Positions 1-10,503 of a DNA stretch of 64,000 bases are shown piece by piece. Under the pieces are notes generated by a model, which was not told the DNA's origin, made no database searches, and saw nothing but the letters and a program-made list of their open reading frames with translations. Numbering within the stretch: position 1 is the first letter of the stretch; each line of letters starts with the position of its first letter. The stretch covers positions 62,001 to 126,000 of the forward strand of contig CADCXC010000018.1 of the NCBI GenBank assembly GCA_902806595.1, in the 5' to 3' direction. The stretch comes from Pyrenopolyporus hunteri (Eukaryota > Ascomycota > Sordariomycetes > Xylariales > Hypoxylaceae). Position numbers and translations under genes: made by a program.

Positions 1-2
1 CG

Positions 3-473
3 AGCGCGAACGGGCGCGAGCTGTCGATGTTCTGCGGGGCGGACGGCAGCAGCTTCGTCGACACGACGACCGGCAACTCGCCGGCGCTCGCCGACTGCGC
101 CGGGCTCGTCGACCGCCTCGGCCCCGCCCTCGACACGACCGCCTGGGGCTACATGCAGGAGAACACGTCGGCCACCGTGCTCGTGAGGAACGGCGCCTGC
201 GCGTTCGGCGTCTACTCCACGGCCCTGCGCGGCAGGTGGGTCTGGATCGGCGGCGGCGACGTGGTCAAGGTCGTTTCCGAGTCGATCCGCAGGTTCGCGG
301 GCGGCAGGATGATGAACGCGACGGCGACCGCCGACGCGGCGGCGAATAACACGAACGCGCATGCGAATGAGACTGCGGTCGCGGGGAACGCTACTATCCC
401 TAGGATTGGTGCCGCCGGGGCGTTTGAGTGCGCGAAGGATGTGCTTGTGAACTGGGCCCTTTTTGCGGCATAA
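3..473 (+). CDS. Hce2-domain secreted effector-like protein, 3' part
   Basis: The reading frame is already open at the left edge, so this is the 3' part of a gene whose start and signal peptide lie outside the window; the ATG at 27 is internal. The protein fits the Hce2 family (homologues of Cladosporium Ecp2, annotated as putative necrosis-inducing factors). Visible family features are a Cys early in the domain (FCGAD), a second Cys in ALADCAGLVDRLG, the core NGACAFGVYS with the third Cys, a hydrophobic helix ending in SIRRF, and a terminal GAFECAK Cys. These Cys normally form disulfides in a small secreted protein. An Ala/Asn/Thr-rich low-complexity insert (about residues 96-125 from the ATG at 27) separates the helix from the last Cys and contains several N-glycosylation sequons. 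Acting outside the cell or at the host interface is inferred from the family only. It could be the C-terminal domain of a larger chitinase-Hce2 fusion, which also occurs in fungi. Confidence 0.7.
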   Translation, partial: SANGRELSMFCGADGSSFVDTTTGNSPALADCAGLVDRLGPALDTTAWGYMQENTSATVLVRNGACAFGVYSTALRGRWVWIGGGDVVKVVSESIRRFAGGRMMNATATADAAANNTNAHANETAVAGNATIPRIGAAGAFECAKDVLVNWALFAA

Positions 474-1005
474 TGGCGTTAGTTGCCGAGAAGAACGATA
501 AACCCCTGGGGTTGGGTGGACTCGAGTTAGAGGAGTTACGGCATAGTTATTAGCTCATTTGCGCTGCTATTGCATTAGGAACACGTCGGTAGAGGGTTCG
601 CCGATAGCTAAATACATTGTGTCACTCTCCTACATGTTTATTAACTACAGTGACCTCACTTGCCTAAGGATTGCTCTATAATACGCCTTGCAATTTCAAT
701 AAATACCTACACTAGAAACTATTCTTGTGCCCGAACAGGCCTACATCGCGCTATATGTGTATGAGTGACCGTGAAATCACACAGCAGTCTAACGGACCCC
801 TATTTAGCCCCTATCTCACAGTCAGAAAGTACCGTCCAGGATAATTATATACACTGTATAATCATACCGCCGATAACCGTCGCCGCTACCCAGTCGACTC
901 GGATCCGCTTTCGGCGCGCGCGAGGTAACGCAGCCGCTTCGGCATTACGAGAATCGGGCTATAAGGGAAATAATTACACGTACATTAGGTGACTACCTGC
1001 GTAAA
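474..1005. other. Intergenic, no gene seen
   Basis: This is the 3' flank of the effector gene and the 5' flank of the Nudix gene. Only short, compositionally random frames are present, and I see no RNA gene or repeat. Confidence 0.6.
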
Positions 1006-1738
1006 ATGTCCACAACATCACCCCCTTACCACCCACGCGTCGGCGTCGCCGCCCTGATCCGCGACGCGCAGGGCCGTTTCGTGATGGGGAAGCGGAAGGG
1101 TAACCACGGAGCGGGTACGTACGGTCGAGAGACAACATCTACCGCCCTTACACCGCCCACAACCGATCTACCTACCTACCTGATAAGTTCTCTAACCGGA
1201 AACCAGGCACCTGGGCCTTCCCCGGCGGACACCTAGAGATGGGGGAGTCGCTGCTGGCATGCGCGGAGCGCGAGACGCTCGAGGAGACGGGGCTCCGGGT
1301 TAGGGGCGTGCGCGTCGTGGCTACGACGAACTCGGTGTTCGATCCGGCGACCAGGCACTACGTCACGGTGTTCGTGCTGTGTCGGAGGGAGAGCGAGGAG
1401 GATCAGCCGAAGGTGAGATTGTGACTTTCTTGCATTCAATTTCTTTCTGTTTATGTATTTTCTTTCCCTTTCTTCTTTTCATTATCTTTTCTATTTTCTT
1501 TTTCGTTGGCTTGTGTGATATTTACGTAGTTGGTGATGCCGAGGAAATTGACCGGACGCGATAGAACCTCGAGCCGGGGAAGTGCGAGGGCTGGCACTGG
1601 GTTAGCTGGGACGAGGTGCGGCGGTGGTGCGAGCATAACGACGATCGGGTGACGCCGGAGTGGGCGCAGAATAAATGTTTCTTGCCTATTTTGGAGCTAG
1701 TTAAGGATTATCCGGAGCTTGAAGCGTCTCTGTCGTGA
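1006..1738 (+). CDS. NUDT15-like Nudix hydrolase (3 exons)
   Basis: Exons 1006-1114, 1207-1412 and 1565-1738 join to 162 residues, about the length of human NUDT15 (164). Introns are 92 and 152 nt; the first has a CTAACC branch site. The N-terminus RVGVAALIRDAQGRFVMGKR is the usual first Nudix strand. The Nudix box runs from residue 44 (GGHLEMGE) to 66 (RETLEETGL), giving the Mg-binding Glu residues. HYVTVFVLCR and the Trp-rich EGWHWVSWDEV after the second intron also match the MTH2/NUDT15 group. Members hydrolyse nucleoside diphosphates linked to another group, for example oxidised or thiolated dGTP, in the cytosol as nucleotide-pool cleaning; the substrate here is not determined. Its 3' end lies 238 bp from the convergent aldolase gene. 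Confidence 0.85.
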
Positions 1739-1976
1739 GGTATGAATGAGGGGGTGAAGCGATGCTGGTTCCTGGGCTATAGAAACGCTTTACAAAGACC
1801 GATACGTAGAAAAGGCGTTGATTGGGGCCGTATTTCTATTTAAGTCAAATAACAGTGCCTCTTGAGTGATATTGATCTGAGCTGTTAGAGTTCTCTGAGC
1901 CTCTATATTATTTCTTTCTTTCGTAGAGCCATTGCAAGTTCTATCTTCAAAAATAAAGTAATTTGTGCAATCCACA

Positions 1977-2921
1977 TCACAGGCCCCTCTCGATCTCCGC
2001 CAACTCAGCTATTTGCACCGCAATATCCTTCTTGGCGGCCTCGGTAGGCTCAATGTAAGGACGTCGCGGCTTCAATTTCTCTACGGCACCCTCGATGCCC
2101 GCTGCCTTCGCCGTATGGATCGCCGCCGCGTATTTCGTCGCGGCGATGCCCGCTTTACAGGGCTGCTCCGCCAATGCCGCTTTCTGATGCAGCGCTAGCG
2201 CCTCCTGGTGTTTTCCCTCCTTGTACAGCTTATAGATATGCGAAATGGTCTTGGGGAAGACGTTGCCGAAAGCAGCGATGCACCCCGCAGAGCCCACGCT
2301 AAGACCGCCGATCAGGAAGTCGGACTGCCCTCCGAAAGTCGCGAACCGTTCCGGCGGCAGTTCGGCGGCGAGGCGCGTGATCTTGGCTACGGACCCGCAG
2401 GTTAGCTTTACGCCTACGATGTTGCTGTGGGTGTTTGCGAGCTTCGCTATGGTGGCGGAGTCTAGGTCGACGCCGTTGCAGACGCCCGGGAAATTGTAAA
2501 GCACCACGGGAAGGGGGCTCTTGGTGGCGATGTCGGCGTAAAAGTTGTCGATGACGGCCGGGGTGGTGGCTTTGCCGAAGTAAGCCGGCGGTAGGACGAG
2601 CACGTAGTTAGCGCCGGCTTCGGCCGCGTCGCCGATGAACTCTAGGACTTGGCGCGTGGAATGTCCGCCGCAGCCGGCCATGATGGGGTAAGACGGTCCG
2701 CATGCTTTGCGGGCCGTTTGGAGGAGCGTCTTCCGTTCCTCGCGGGTGAGAAGAAATGTCTCGGCATTGGTGCCTAGGATGACGAGCCCGACAAGCCCCG
2801 ACTTTGAAAGATAGGAATAGTAGGTTGCTTGAGATTCCGTGTCGAGAGTGTCGGTTTCGGGATCGAAGAATGTGACGGCTGGCGCCCAAACGCCACTTGG
2901 GGGGACTTTAGGGAACGACAT
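1977..2921 (-). CDS. DHDPS/NAL-family aldolase
   Basis: A single exon encodes 314 residues, the normal size for the dihydrodipicolinate synthase/N-acetylneuraminate lyase superfamily of TIM-barrel class I aldolases. The substrate-binding GTNAE lies at 50-54, the catalytic YNFPG at 142-146 (Tyr142), and the Schiff-base Lys at 172 in VGVKLTCG. A glycine-rich GGQSDF segment near 197 precedes the last barrel strands. Fungi make lysine by the aminoadipate route, so a role in diaminopimelate synthesis is unlikely. Fungal relatives act on 2-keto-3-deoxy sugar acids (pectin and L-rhamnose breakdown) or 4-hydroxy-2-oxoglutarate. The exact substrate cannot be read from the sequence. No sugar-acid pathway neighbours are seen. 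The protein ends in GL, not a strong peroxisomal signal. Confidence 0.85.
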   Translation of the reverse strand: MSFPKVPPSGVWAPAVTFFDPETDTLDTESQATYYSYLSKSGLVGLVILGTNAETFLLTREERKTLLQTARKACGPSYPIMAGCGGHSTRQVLEFIGDAAEAGANYVLVLPPAYFGKATTPAVIDNFYADIATKSPLPVVLYNFPGVCNGVDLDSATIAKLANTHSNIVGVKLTCGSVAKITRLAAELPPERFATFGGQSDFLIGGLSVGSAGCIAAFGNVFPKTISHIYKLYKEGKHQEALALHQKAALAEQPCKAGIAATKYAAAIHTAKAAGIEGAVEKLKPRRPYIEPTEAAKKDIAVQIAELAEIERGL

Positions 2922-4017
2922 AATAAATACCTAGGCACACCTAAGAACGTGCTTTATTTGGTCTTTACGGCGCCTGAGCTAGCAAACAACGTTGGCGGCG
3001 TCTAATATACGAAGCTGGATGAGGAGCGTGGGGTCATCGGCTTATAGATTGCGCTTGCTCGGTGTATTTGAGCCGACGTCCTTCGACCCCTGACATTCCG
3101 CTGTCGGCGTAAAATAGTATAGGCTGGATTTTAAGCGCCGCTTGAAATTGAGTAGTAATACTTATGCCAAGCTTCTGCTCGAACCTCCAGCATTTTAAGA
3201 AGAAATCAGGAGTAGATTCGGCTTATTCGATCTTACGTCGACTTGTGATTTGCGCACCTATGAGTTTTGATGTGGGATTTTGCATAGAACCTCGACAACC
3301 GAAATAATAGCGTTCGGCGATTAGCACAAGCCCATCCGTTATCACGTTGATCGAGAATTCGGACCCATGCCTCGTTGGGGGCGGTTAGAAATTATCGCTT
3401 GAAGCTACCATCCATATCCCACTATGAGATTAGTTTTGTCGGTTTACCTGTATCAATTAGCTGAATTCAGATGGCTTCTTGACTTATAGAAACCCGACCG
3501 GTGCAGCGCAATATGTGAGAGAGTTAGGTTCACTGAATGCGTGAAGAATTTCGGGGTGAGTTACGGATTGAGGAATACGAAGACTAGGGTGTACGATGAG
3601 GTAATCAAACCTTAGAAAGCCAATCGGGTAATAATCGGCAGACCCTTGCTGCATCTGACCAGGGTATGCATACACGGTATGTACCTAGGTACTTAGGTAG
3701 GTATGCACATTTACGTAATAATACCGGAGATGCATAATTGTTATACTGCGAACGCGCGCAGAAACCGAGCGCAATTCATCGTCTTCAACTTGCGAAGCGC
3801 CTCGCCGCGCGGCACAGTTTATGCCATTAGAATTTCTACGCAAGTTAATAACTTTACTTTTCGCGAACGAGGTCTACTACTAGGTCTACCGAAATATTGC
3901 AGGATAGACAATAGCATATGGGCTGACCGGATTCGCCGTGGTCATCTCTCCTGCGAGAACCATGATGCTGTTTACTGATATTCATAGCTGCACCGGCCAA
4001 CCGTCGCTATCGACGAC
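2922..4017. other. Intergenic between divergent aldolase and WDR24 genes
   Basis: About 1.1 kb of shared 5' flank holds only short random frames. A TACCTAGGTACTTAGGTAGG tract near 3681-3701 belongs to the dispersed intergenic motif seen across the window. Nothing else is recognised. Confidence 0.6.
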
Positions 4018-7000
4018 ATGTACAACCAAAACAAGATTATGAGGAGGCTTCTCGGCCGACAGAACGCCGACTCTCCTGCTGACGGGAATCTCAGTGTTAC
4101 CAGCTCACCCGTTCCCCAATCCTACCGGCCTAATGCCTCTCAGGACGCCGTTTACCCCTCCGCCGTACCCGTAGCCTGCCTCGATAGGTCGCCCGATGGC
4201 CGGACTGCTATATTGGGCGGTCGTCATATTCTTAAGACCGTCTATTTCGATGGTCTCAATATTAAGGAAGGCATTGATATACGCTCCATAATTACCGCCC
4301 AACTTGCGAATAAGAGCAATGCCACGAGTTTGGCGTCGGATCAGCTGTCGATTAAGGATGTCAAGTTGGCCTCGAATCACGGCAACGACCTCACCGCCTT
4401 CACCGCCTGCGCCAACGGCAAGATTTTTATGTATGATATTAGTCGCTTAAGGTCGGGAGCGGGCCTCGAGTTTATTCAAACTAGGGAAGACTCGCGCCAG
4501 GTCAACACTCTCGATTTCAACCCCCATAAGGGAACATGGTTGTTATCGGGAGGTCAAGACGGCATTGTCCGCTGCTTTGACGTCAAGGCTCCCGTGCCTA
4601 GCCGGAGCGGCCCGACCTTTCGGACCTTTCAGGCTTTCCGATGCAATGCTGACGGAATCAGCGATGTAAAGTGGTCGCCGAAGGACGGCATGGTCTTCGC
4701 TTGTGCTACGGATTCCGGCGTCGTTTTGAAATGGGATATACGAAAAGCTAACGGGCCTCTCTTGAAGATCAACGCCCACGACACTCAGAAGGGCGCGTCT
4801 TCCATATCGTGGCATGTCGATGGGGATCACTTGATCAGCGCTGGATTAGACAGTAAATGTCACGTCTGGGATCTGTCGAAGAATGCGGAGAAAAGGCAAA
4901 AGCCCAAGTGGACCATCAGCGCCCCGGCTCCCGTCACCTCCGTTGCGTGGCGACCGGGTTTTTGGTCTGCCACCGCCCAGGGTCGTCGGGCCGCCCAAGT
5001 GGCCGTATCGTACGACGAAGGCGTGCACGTGAAGAAGCAAGGAATCAGCTCTGTGCACATCTGGGATTTAGCGCGCCCGACGATGCCGTACAAAGAAATA
5101 GATATGTTTGATAACTCACCCAGCGCTCTGCTCTGGCATGATCAGGACCTGCTATGGACCGCCGGTCCCGACGGTTTCGCCCAATGCGATGTCGCGTTCG
5201 CTCCCAAGGTGATAGACCGCCAACCGCTTTCGAGTCTCGCTTTTTCCGCTCGGGGAGAAGCGCTCATGTTTCTCGAAGAGAGAGTACATCTGCCCCGACC
5301 GCGTCCGACGGCGATGGCGCACCAAGGACTACCTACTTCGTCCTACAACTCTAGCCCCACTGGTCAGATTCCCAGCGGCAGCCGCAGTGACTCGGAAGAA
5401 GACGTGATGGGCAGCTTTCTCGGTTCGAGACGCCGCGCGGCCGAAAAGCGCCGCGCTAACGCCAGAGCATCGCAGAGTCTGAGCACAACACCCCCATCCG
5501 GTTCCGGTGTGGAGGAACACGTCATCCCTCTGGAACAAGCCATTAAGATCACTGGCCCGTTTAAACCACACCAGGTCATGGCAATTGGTAAAATACCTGC
5601 CGCTCCCAAAATGCACATGTACAGTTATCTATCGAGACAATACCTCGAGATTCTGAAACAGGATCTTCCCTATAACGAGGGTGGGAGGCCCCTGAACGAA
5701 CGAGTCGCCAGGATCATCGAGCGGTATGCACGAGCTGCTGAAAGCGTGAGCCAATTTCGGCTCGCACAGACGTGGCGTGTACTATCTTACGCTATTAGCC
5801 TACTTCTAACACGTCGGTCTCGGTATCACTTTGAGCAACGCGTAGCCCGTCGCGACAAAGCGTTTCAACACGCCGACGAGGTCGCGCCCGATGATAAATC
5901 AGCCTTTTCAAAGGCGGATATGTCGCCCCAGTTGAAAATCGACGGAGAAGATACCCCAAGAAAGCCGGGGTCCGTGACGTCTCTCGAGGGCCGTCACCCC
6001 CCCGGAAAATCACTACTTGCCGAAGAGATAGACAGCGAATCCAATGTGCCTACGCCCTTGGCGCGACCTGTTAATGATGGCAACGGAGATTATCGCGAGC
6101 ACGCCACTGGGAAAAAGTTGACTCCTGTCCAGGAATTGGAAGGTTTCAACCTACCGCCTAGTATTCTCCCGGGGAGTTCGGGTCCGCGGAAAAGGCTTAA
6201 TTCTACCAGCCTTTCGATACTAAGTCAGGATAGCCAGATATCCAGCACGGAAGGCTACGATTTCTACGACTTAGAGGCTCTCAAGCATATCTCAAGGGCG
6301 ATTGATGTGCCTAAGAAAAGAGAGCCTCTTACACTTGACTTCGCGGGACCCGGGTCTCCCAGCGGACGACGAAAACCGATTAGACAAGACTCCGACGAGA
6401 GCTATACTCAGATGTTCTCTTTGTCGGATGCTAGCAGACAAACCTCGGTCCTAACTGGTTCGTCTGATGGTAGTGCTCATCATATGCGCAGGAGGGCCGA
6501 GAAAGACGGCGAAAGCTCAAGAGAGGGTGAAGCAGAATTCGAAAGTAGGATTAGGGGTAAACCGATCGAAGGGTCGCCTGAGAATTTAAGATATCCAATT
6601 CGACACCGCCTGGAGCGACAAGACTCCGATAATCTAATAGAAGACTTCCAAATATCCCAAGCTACTTTGGACACCCTCGATAGCGAATCACCGGAAGAGA
6701 TTAATGGTTATCATTCAAGATATCCACCGCCAGGATTAGTACTACAAACAAATCCTCAGGGACGCCCCGTAGTAGATCCTCAGCCTGAGGATCACCCGTC
6801 GCCCCATATTACCGAGATCGATTTCTTGCCTTGGTCGGACGATCCGCCATACCCTTATCCGATAGAAGACGAAGATGTTGTAAAGACTCTCATTTCACCG
6901 ATTATCCCGTATGACGTGTTATCGCGCGCCCTGGCTTTCGAGTCGAGACATTCCGCCCTAAATGCGTCTGCCATGATTCTCCTCCTCAAGCCCCTCGTTC

Positions 7001-8109
7001 CCGACGACGTCATCGACTCTTACCAAGCAATCGCTATTCTTCGGCAGCATCACAATCGACTTATGGGCATGAAGCTATTCGTCGAAGCCGCATTACTACG
7101 TAATCTCTGTGTCCGCGGCTGGCCTGACGGGCTTGAGAGCTGGGGCGAGAATTACACGTCAGTCTTCGCCCCAGCGCAAGATCGCGTCTCGGCGGCGTTC
7201 TCTTGCTCGCAATGCCACAAACCTCGCGAAATCGACCGCTCAGTTTATCCCGGTATCTGGAAATGCGAGCGTTGCCGCGCCGTAATGGCTCCCTGCGCCG
7301 TCTGCGGGCATCGAAACGCGGCGGCCCACCCTCTCCCACCGCTACCCGTTTCCCAAGGCTTCGCGGCAACACCCTCACAACCATCCCACGAGCCGATTCT
7401 CTCAACATGGTGGTACTGCCCCGGCTGCCTGCACGGCGGCCACGCAAACTGTCTACAAGACTGGCACGCGCCCGTCTCGTTAAAAGAAACACCCGCCTCC
7501 ACCGGGCCCTCCGCGTCCCCCACCTCCGTTCTCGACACCCCCTTCCCCGAGACTAACAGCGACGGCTGCTGCCCCTTCGACGGCTGCGGCCACGCCTGCC
7601 TCCCCGGAAAATGGCGCAACGAGAGCAGCGCCGCGCGCACCGAGGAGCTCGGCCGCGCCGTCCGCGAGCACACACGGGGTTCCATCTCCCTCGGCTCCGC
7701 CGCTGCTGCTAGCGCGGCCGGGATCAAGCGCGGGAGCGCCAAGGAGAGGAAGGCGAGTACCGGTGGCGGCGGTGCTCATACCCCTAGCGTCGCGGCCGCG
7801 ATCCGCGGCGACGCCATCGAGGTCTCGCAGAGCAGGGCCGTGGACGGTGTTAGGGAGGCGCTGGCTGGGGTCGACGGGGTCGGGGCTGGTGTGGGGAGCG
7901 GGAGCGCTGGGAGTAATGGCGGTGGTGGGGGTGGAAGCGGAGGGGGGGGCTTGGGTATAGGTATAAGTATAAGCGGCGGAGGAGGCGGTGGCTTGCTTGC
8001 GGGGATCCTGAGCTCGAGTCCTGGACGGGCGGCGAGTGCCGCGGCTGGAGGCGCCCCGGAGCGCAGGAAAAGTGTTAAGTTTGTCGGGGGGACGGGGGAG
8101 AAGCGGTGA
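4018..8109 (+). CDS. RTC1: WDR24/Rtc1 (Sea2) subunit of SEA/GATOR2 complex
   Basis: A single exon encodes 1363 residues, close to yeast Rtc1/Sea2 (1341). About seven WD40 blades occupy residues 35-395; clear examples end in FMYDISR, VRCFDVK, LKWDIRK, HVWDLSK and HIWDLAR. A middle helical region (about 500-600) and a long acidic/Ser-rich linker follow. The C-terminal RING-like zinc region begins at Cys1063 (CSQC, CERC, CAVCGH, CPGC) and ends around CCPFDGCGHAC near 1190. SEA/GATOR2 sits on the vacuolar membrane and relieves SEACIT/GATOR1 inhibition of TORC1 when amino acids are plentiful; Rtc1 also carries the name restriction of telomere capping. After the RING, residues about 1298-1327 are almost all Gly/Ser with a few Ile/Leu, an unusual low-complexity tail. 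It is convergent with the UVRAG gene. Confidence 0.93.
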   Translation: MYNQNKIMRRLLGRQNADSPADGNLSVTSSPVPQSYRPNASQDAVYPSAVPVACLDRSPDGRTAILGGRHILKTVYFDGLNIKEGIDIRSIITAQLANKSNATSLASDQLSIKDVKLASNHGNDLTAFTACANGKIFMYDISRLRSGAGLEFIQTREDSRQVNTLDFNPHKGTWLLSGGQDGIVRCFDVKAPVPSRSGPTFRTFQAFRCNADGISDVKWSPKDGMVFACATDSGVVLKWDIRKANGPLLKINAHDTQKGASSISWHVDGDHLISAGLDSKCHVWDLSKNAEKRQKPKWTISAPAPVTSVAWRPGFWSATAQGRRAAQVAVSYDEGVHVKKQGISSVHIWDLARPTMPYKEIDMFDNSPSALLWHDQDLLWTAGPDGFAQCDVAFAPKVIDRQPLSSLAFSARGEALMFLEERVHLPRPRPTAMAHQGLPTSSYNSSPTGQIPSGSRSDSEEDVMGSFLGSRRRAAEKRRANARASQSLSTTPPSGSGVEEHVIPLEQAIKITGPFKPHQVMAIGKIPAAPKMHMYSYLSRQYLEILKQDLPYNEGGRPLNERVARIIERYARAAESVSQFRLAQTWRVLSYAISLLLTRRSRYHFEQRVARRDKAFQHADEVAPDDKSAFSKADMSPQLKIDGEDTPRKPGSVTSLEGRHPPGKSLLAEEIDSESNVPTPLARPVNDGNGDYREHATGKKLTPVQELEGFNLPPSILPGSSGPRKRLNSTSLSILSQDSQISSTEGYDFYDLEALKHISRAIDVPKKREPLTLDFAGPGSPSGRRKPIRQDSDESYTQMFSLSDASRQTSVLTGSSDGSAHHMRRRAEKDGESSREGEAEFESRIRGKPIEGSPENLRYPIRHRLERQDSDNLIEDFQISQATLDTLDSESPEEINGYHSRYPPPGLVLQTNPQGRPVVDPQPEDHPSPHITEIDFLPWSDDPPYPYPIEDEDVVKTLISPIIPYDVLSRALAFESRHSALNASAMILLLKPLVPDDVIDSYQAIAILRQHHNRLMGMKLFVEAALLRNLCVRGWPDGLESWGENYTSVFAPAQDRVSAAFSCSQCHKPREIDRSVYPGIWKCERCRAVMAPCAVCGHRNAAAHPLPPLPVSQGFAATPSQPSHEPILSTWWYCPGCLHGGHANCLQDWHAPVSLKETPASTGPSASPTSVLDTPFPETNSDGCCPFDGCGHACLPGKWRNESSAARTEELGRAVREHTRGSISLGSAAAASAAGIKRGSAKERKASTGGGGAHTPSVAAAIRGDAIEVSQSRAVDGVREALAGVDGVGAGVGSGSAGSNGGGGGGSGGGGLGIGISISGGGGGGLLAGILSSSPGRAASAAAGGAPERRKSVKFVGGTGEKR

Positions 8110-8661
8110 TGACTTAATTAGGTCGTATCCGCCAATGGTCGGTTTCCGTATATAAGGCGTCTAAGCGCGTACGGTGTCGAGCGGCGCTAGCTTTGGATGT
8201 TGGAGATTGGGAGTCGAAAGGGGTGTTGTGTTGTATGAGTATAAGCATCAAGTTATTCACAAGGAGCGGCGATGGGAGTGGCTGTGTAGGATTGTGGTTG
8301 CGTCTGATACCCTAATGACGCACGAGATAGGCTAGGAGACGAGCGAGTGCCAGCCCGCGCGTCGTCTGGATATAAGGAGTATGCGGATAGGAGGCACCAG
8401 TCGTTTGAACTAGTGAGATTTACACCCCGTACGGCCTACTTTGGCCGCTGAACATAGTGTACCGGGGAGAGGTAAAGATGCAGTACGAAACAAATTTTCG
8501 CCTGTACAGGCATATGCATTAATACGCGTAGATCTATCTCTTTGGGGCCAGTTCTTTTGAAGGGTATCTAATTTTCTTCTCGTCCTTACTCCACCACCTG
8601 CTCACTTCGCCATATCACTTCCTATTTCTCACCATCAAAACTTTCAGAATTATGCGATCTC
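8110..8661. other. Convergent 3' spacer
   Basis: The 552-bp space between two converging genes presumably holds both 3' UTRs. No ORF of interest or repeat is seen. Confidence 0.6.
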
Positions 8662-10503
8662 TCAGGCATGTGCGCCAATATTCTCTCTCAACCCCTTAGT
8701 CCGTAAACTAAGTTTCGTCGCACCCTCGTCGAACGGCAAGCTTATGCCGCCACTGTCCACAGACGAGGCACCATCCACAACGGTGCTAGTGCTAGCGTCG
8801 CCACCAGCATGATTAGGGCCGTTCTCCTTACCAACGATCCTTCCAACTAGCTGTTCCCGCTGCTTCCCGCTCGCACCCAGCGCCTCGCTATCAGCGCTAC
8901 CAGGACGACTGCCGGCCGTACTCGTGCTCGCGCCATCATCAGCCACAGACCGGCCCTTCATACGACCAGCCCACAAGCCCCTCACACCACCGCGCTTTCG
9001 CTCGGGGACCTCGTCGCGGCCGGCGCTGCACACGTACAGGAGGTACTTCAGATTCGGGAGGGTGTGCCGTATGTCCACGACCTTGAGGCCGACGGCGACG
9101 CACAGGGCCTCGATGTCCTTGTTCAGGAGGAACCAGCCGTAGTCGAAGCGGTACTGGGCGGTGGCGCCGCCGCGCAGGAACAGGGGGAAGTCGCGCTGGG
9201 AGTCCGGCAGCAGCGAGATGTCGTCGCGCACGGAGCTGCGTGAGCCGAAGGGCGTCAGCGGGTACGGCAGCGGCACGCCCAGGTAGTACTGCAGCGCGTG
9301 CGCCGCCTGCGCCACGTACCCGAGCGCCGCGGACAGCGAGTCCTCGGCGGCCGACGGCGACGCCGGGTCGTAGTCCGTGTTGGGCAGCGGCAGGCCGCAG
9401 ACGCGGAAGGACAGGGGCGGCGCGCCGGCGCCCGCGGGCGCCGCCGTGATGGCGAAGATGCGCGACAGGTCCTCGCAGATGCGCCGCCGCTGCCCGCGGA
9501 TGCCGTCGCGCGTCGCGGACAGCAGCGCCGCCGACTCCGCCAGCTTGGCCCGCGCGTGCCGCACGTCCTCGGCCGCGCGCGCCTGCGCCGCCCGGCCCTC
9601 GCGGATCGCGCCGCGCCGCGCCGAGATCGACGCCTGCAGCTCCGCGCGCCGGGCCTCGGCCGCGCGCAGCGCGCGCGTCTGCGCCGCCACGTACCTGGAC
9701 GCGAGCGCGGCGGACTCGCGGGCCCGCGGCACGCCGTCGGGGGGCGCGCGCTCGAGGATCGAGTTGATCTGGGCGGTGAGGGCGTCCCGGGTGGCGAGGG
9801 CGTCCTGGATGGAGTTGTCGAGGTTGGAGAGCTTCATGAGCGCGTTGTAGGACGACGTGGGCAGGGCCGGGGCCTGCTTCGGCTCGGGGGCCCGGCCGGA
9901 GAGCGCGAGGGAGTAGATCCCGTCGACGAGGTGGAAGACCAGGCAGTTGGGCGGCAGGTGGCGGTTCCGCAGCGTCCCGAGGAAGTTGAGGGAGCGCAGG
10001 TCGACCTGCTCGGTCAGGAGCAGGGTCCAGGACAGCTGCCGCTTGGCCCAGATCTTGATCACGAACTGGTGTCTCCTCGTCACGGAGGGCCCGGCCGGCG
10101 ACAGGTCGAAGAAGCGGAAGTTGAAGTTGATGGCGCGTTCGCCCACTTCGCTGATGTATACGGGCTCCTCGTCGTCGCGGCAGTGCAGGGAGAAGAACAC
10201 GTCGGCGGCCCTACTCTCGACGGTGTACTCCAGCTGCTTCTGACGCGTGACGGGGCTCAGGCTGGCCAGGGTGGTGCTCCGTCCTCGGGCGCCGGACCGC
10301 GAGGGCAGGAGGAGGCTTTCGGAGGAATGGGCATAGTGAAGCTGGGGCGGGGAGGAGCCGTCGTGCTGATGCAGAGATGGGAGCTTGGTGGACGGGAGGT
10401 CCGCTTCGAGGTCGTCGGTGGCCCTACCGTGGGGACGCGTGAAACTCAGGTTCCGGAGATAGATTCCCTGGAGGTGTCGCAGACGGCGGTTCTGGGGCAG
10501 CAT
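8662..10503 (-). CDS. UVRAG/Vps38-type subunit of PI3-kinase complex II
   Basis: A single exon encodes 613 residues. The N-terminus LPQNRRLRHLQGIYLRNLSF is the conserved start of fungal UV radiation resistance-associated proteins. A C2-like region (about 90-205) is followed by a long Ala/Arg-rich coiled coil (about 215-345) and a C-terminal BARA-type/Atg14 domain (about 378-495) with ALQYYLGVPLPYPLTPFGSR, FLLNKDIEALC and IRHTLPNLKYLLYV. The family pairs with Beclin/Atg6 through the coiled coil in the Vps34 complex that makes PI3P on endosomes and vacuole. In-frame sequence upstream of the chosen ATG stays open for about 35 codons to a TAA but has no other ATG, so this start is preferred. The coiled-coil DNA is very GC-rich, which creates long false ORFs on the other strand. 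The tail after about 500 is low complexity. Confidence 0.88.
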   Translation of the reverse strand: MLPQNRRLRHLQGIYLRNLSFTRPHGRATDDLEADLPSTKLPSLHQHDGSSPPQLHYAHSSESLLLPSRSGARGRSTTLASLSPVTRQKQLEYTVESRAADVFFSLHCRDDEEPVYISEVGERAINFNFRFFDLSPAGPSVTRRHQFVIKIWAKRQLSWTLLLTEQVDLRSLNFLGTLRNRHLPPNCLVFHLVDGIYSLALSGRAPEPKQAPALPTSSYNALMKLSNLDNSIQDALATRDALTAQINSILERAPPDGVPRARESAALASRYVAAQTRALRAAEARRAELQASISARRGAIREGRAAQARAAEDVRHARAKLAESAALLSATRDGIRGQRRRICEDLSRIFAITAAPAGAGAPPLSFRVCGLPLPNTDYDPASPSAAEDSLSAALGYVAQAAHALQYYLGVPLPYPLTPFGSRSSVRDDISLLPDSQRDFPLFLRGGATAQYRFDYGWFLLNKDIEALCVAVGLKVVDIRHTLPNLKYLLYVCSAGRDEVPERKRGGVRGLWAGRMKGRSVADDGASTSTAGSRPGSADSEALGASGKQREQLVGRIVGKENGPNHAGGDASTSTVVDGASSVDSGGISLPFDEGATKLSLRTKGLRENIGAHA

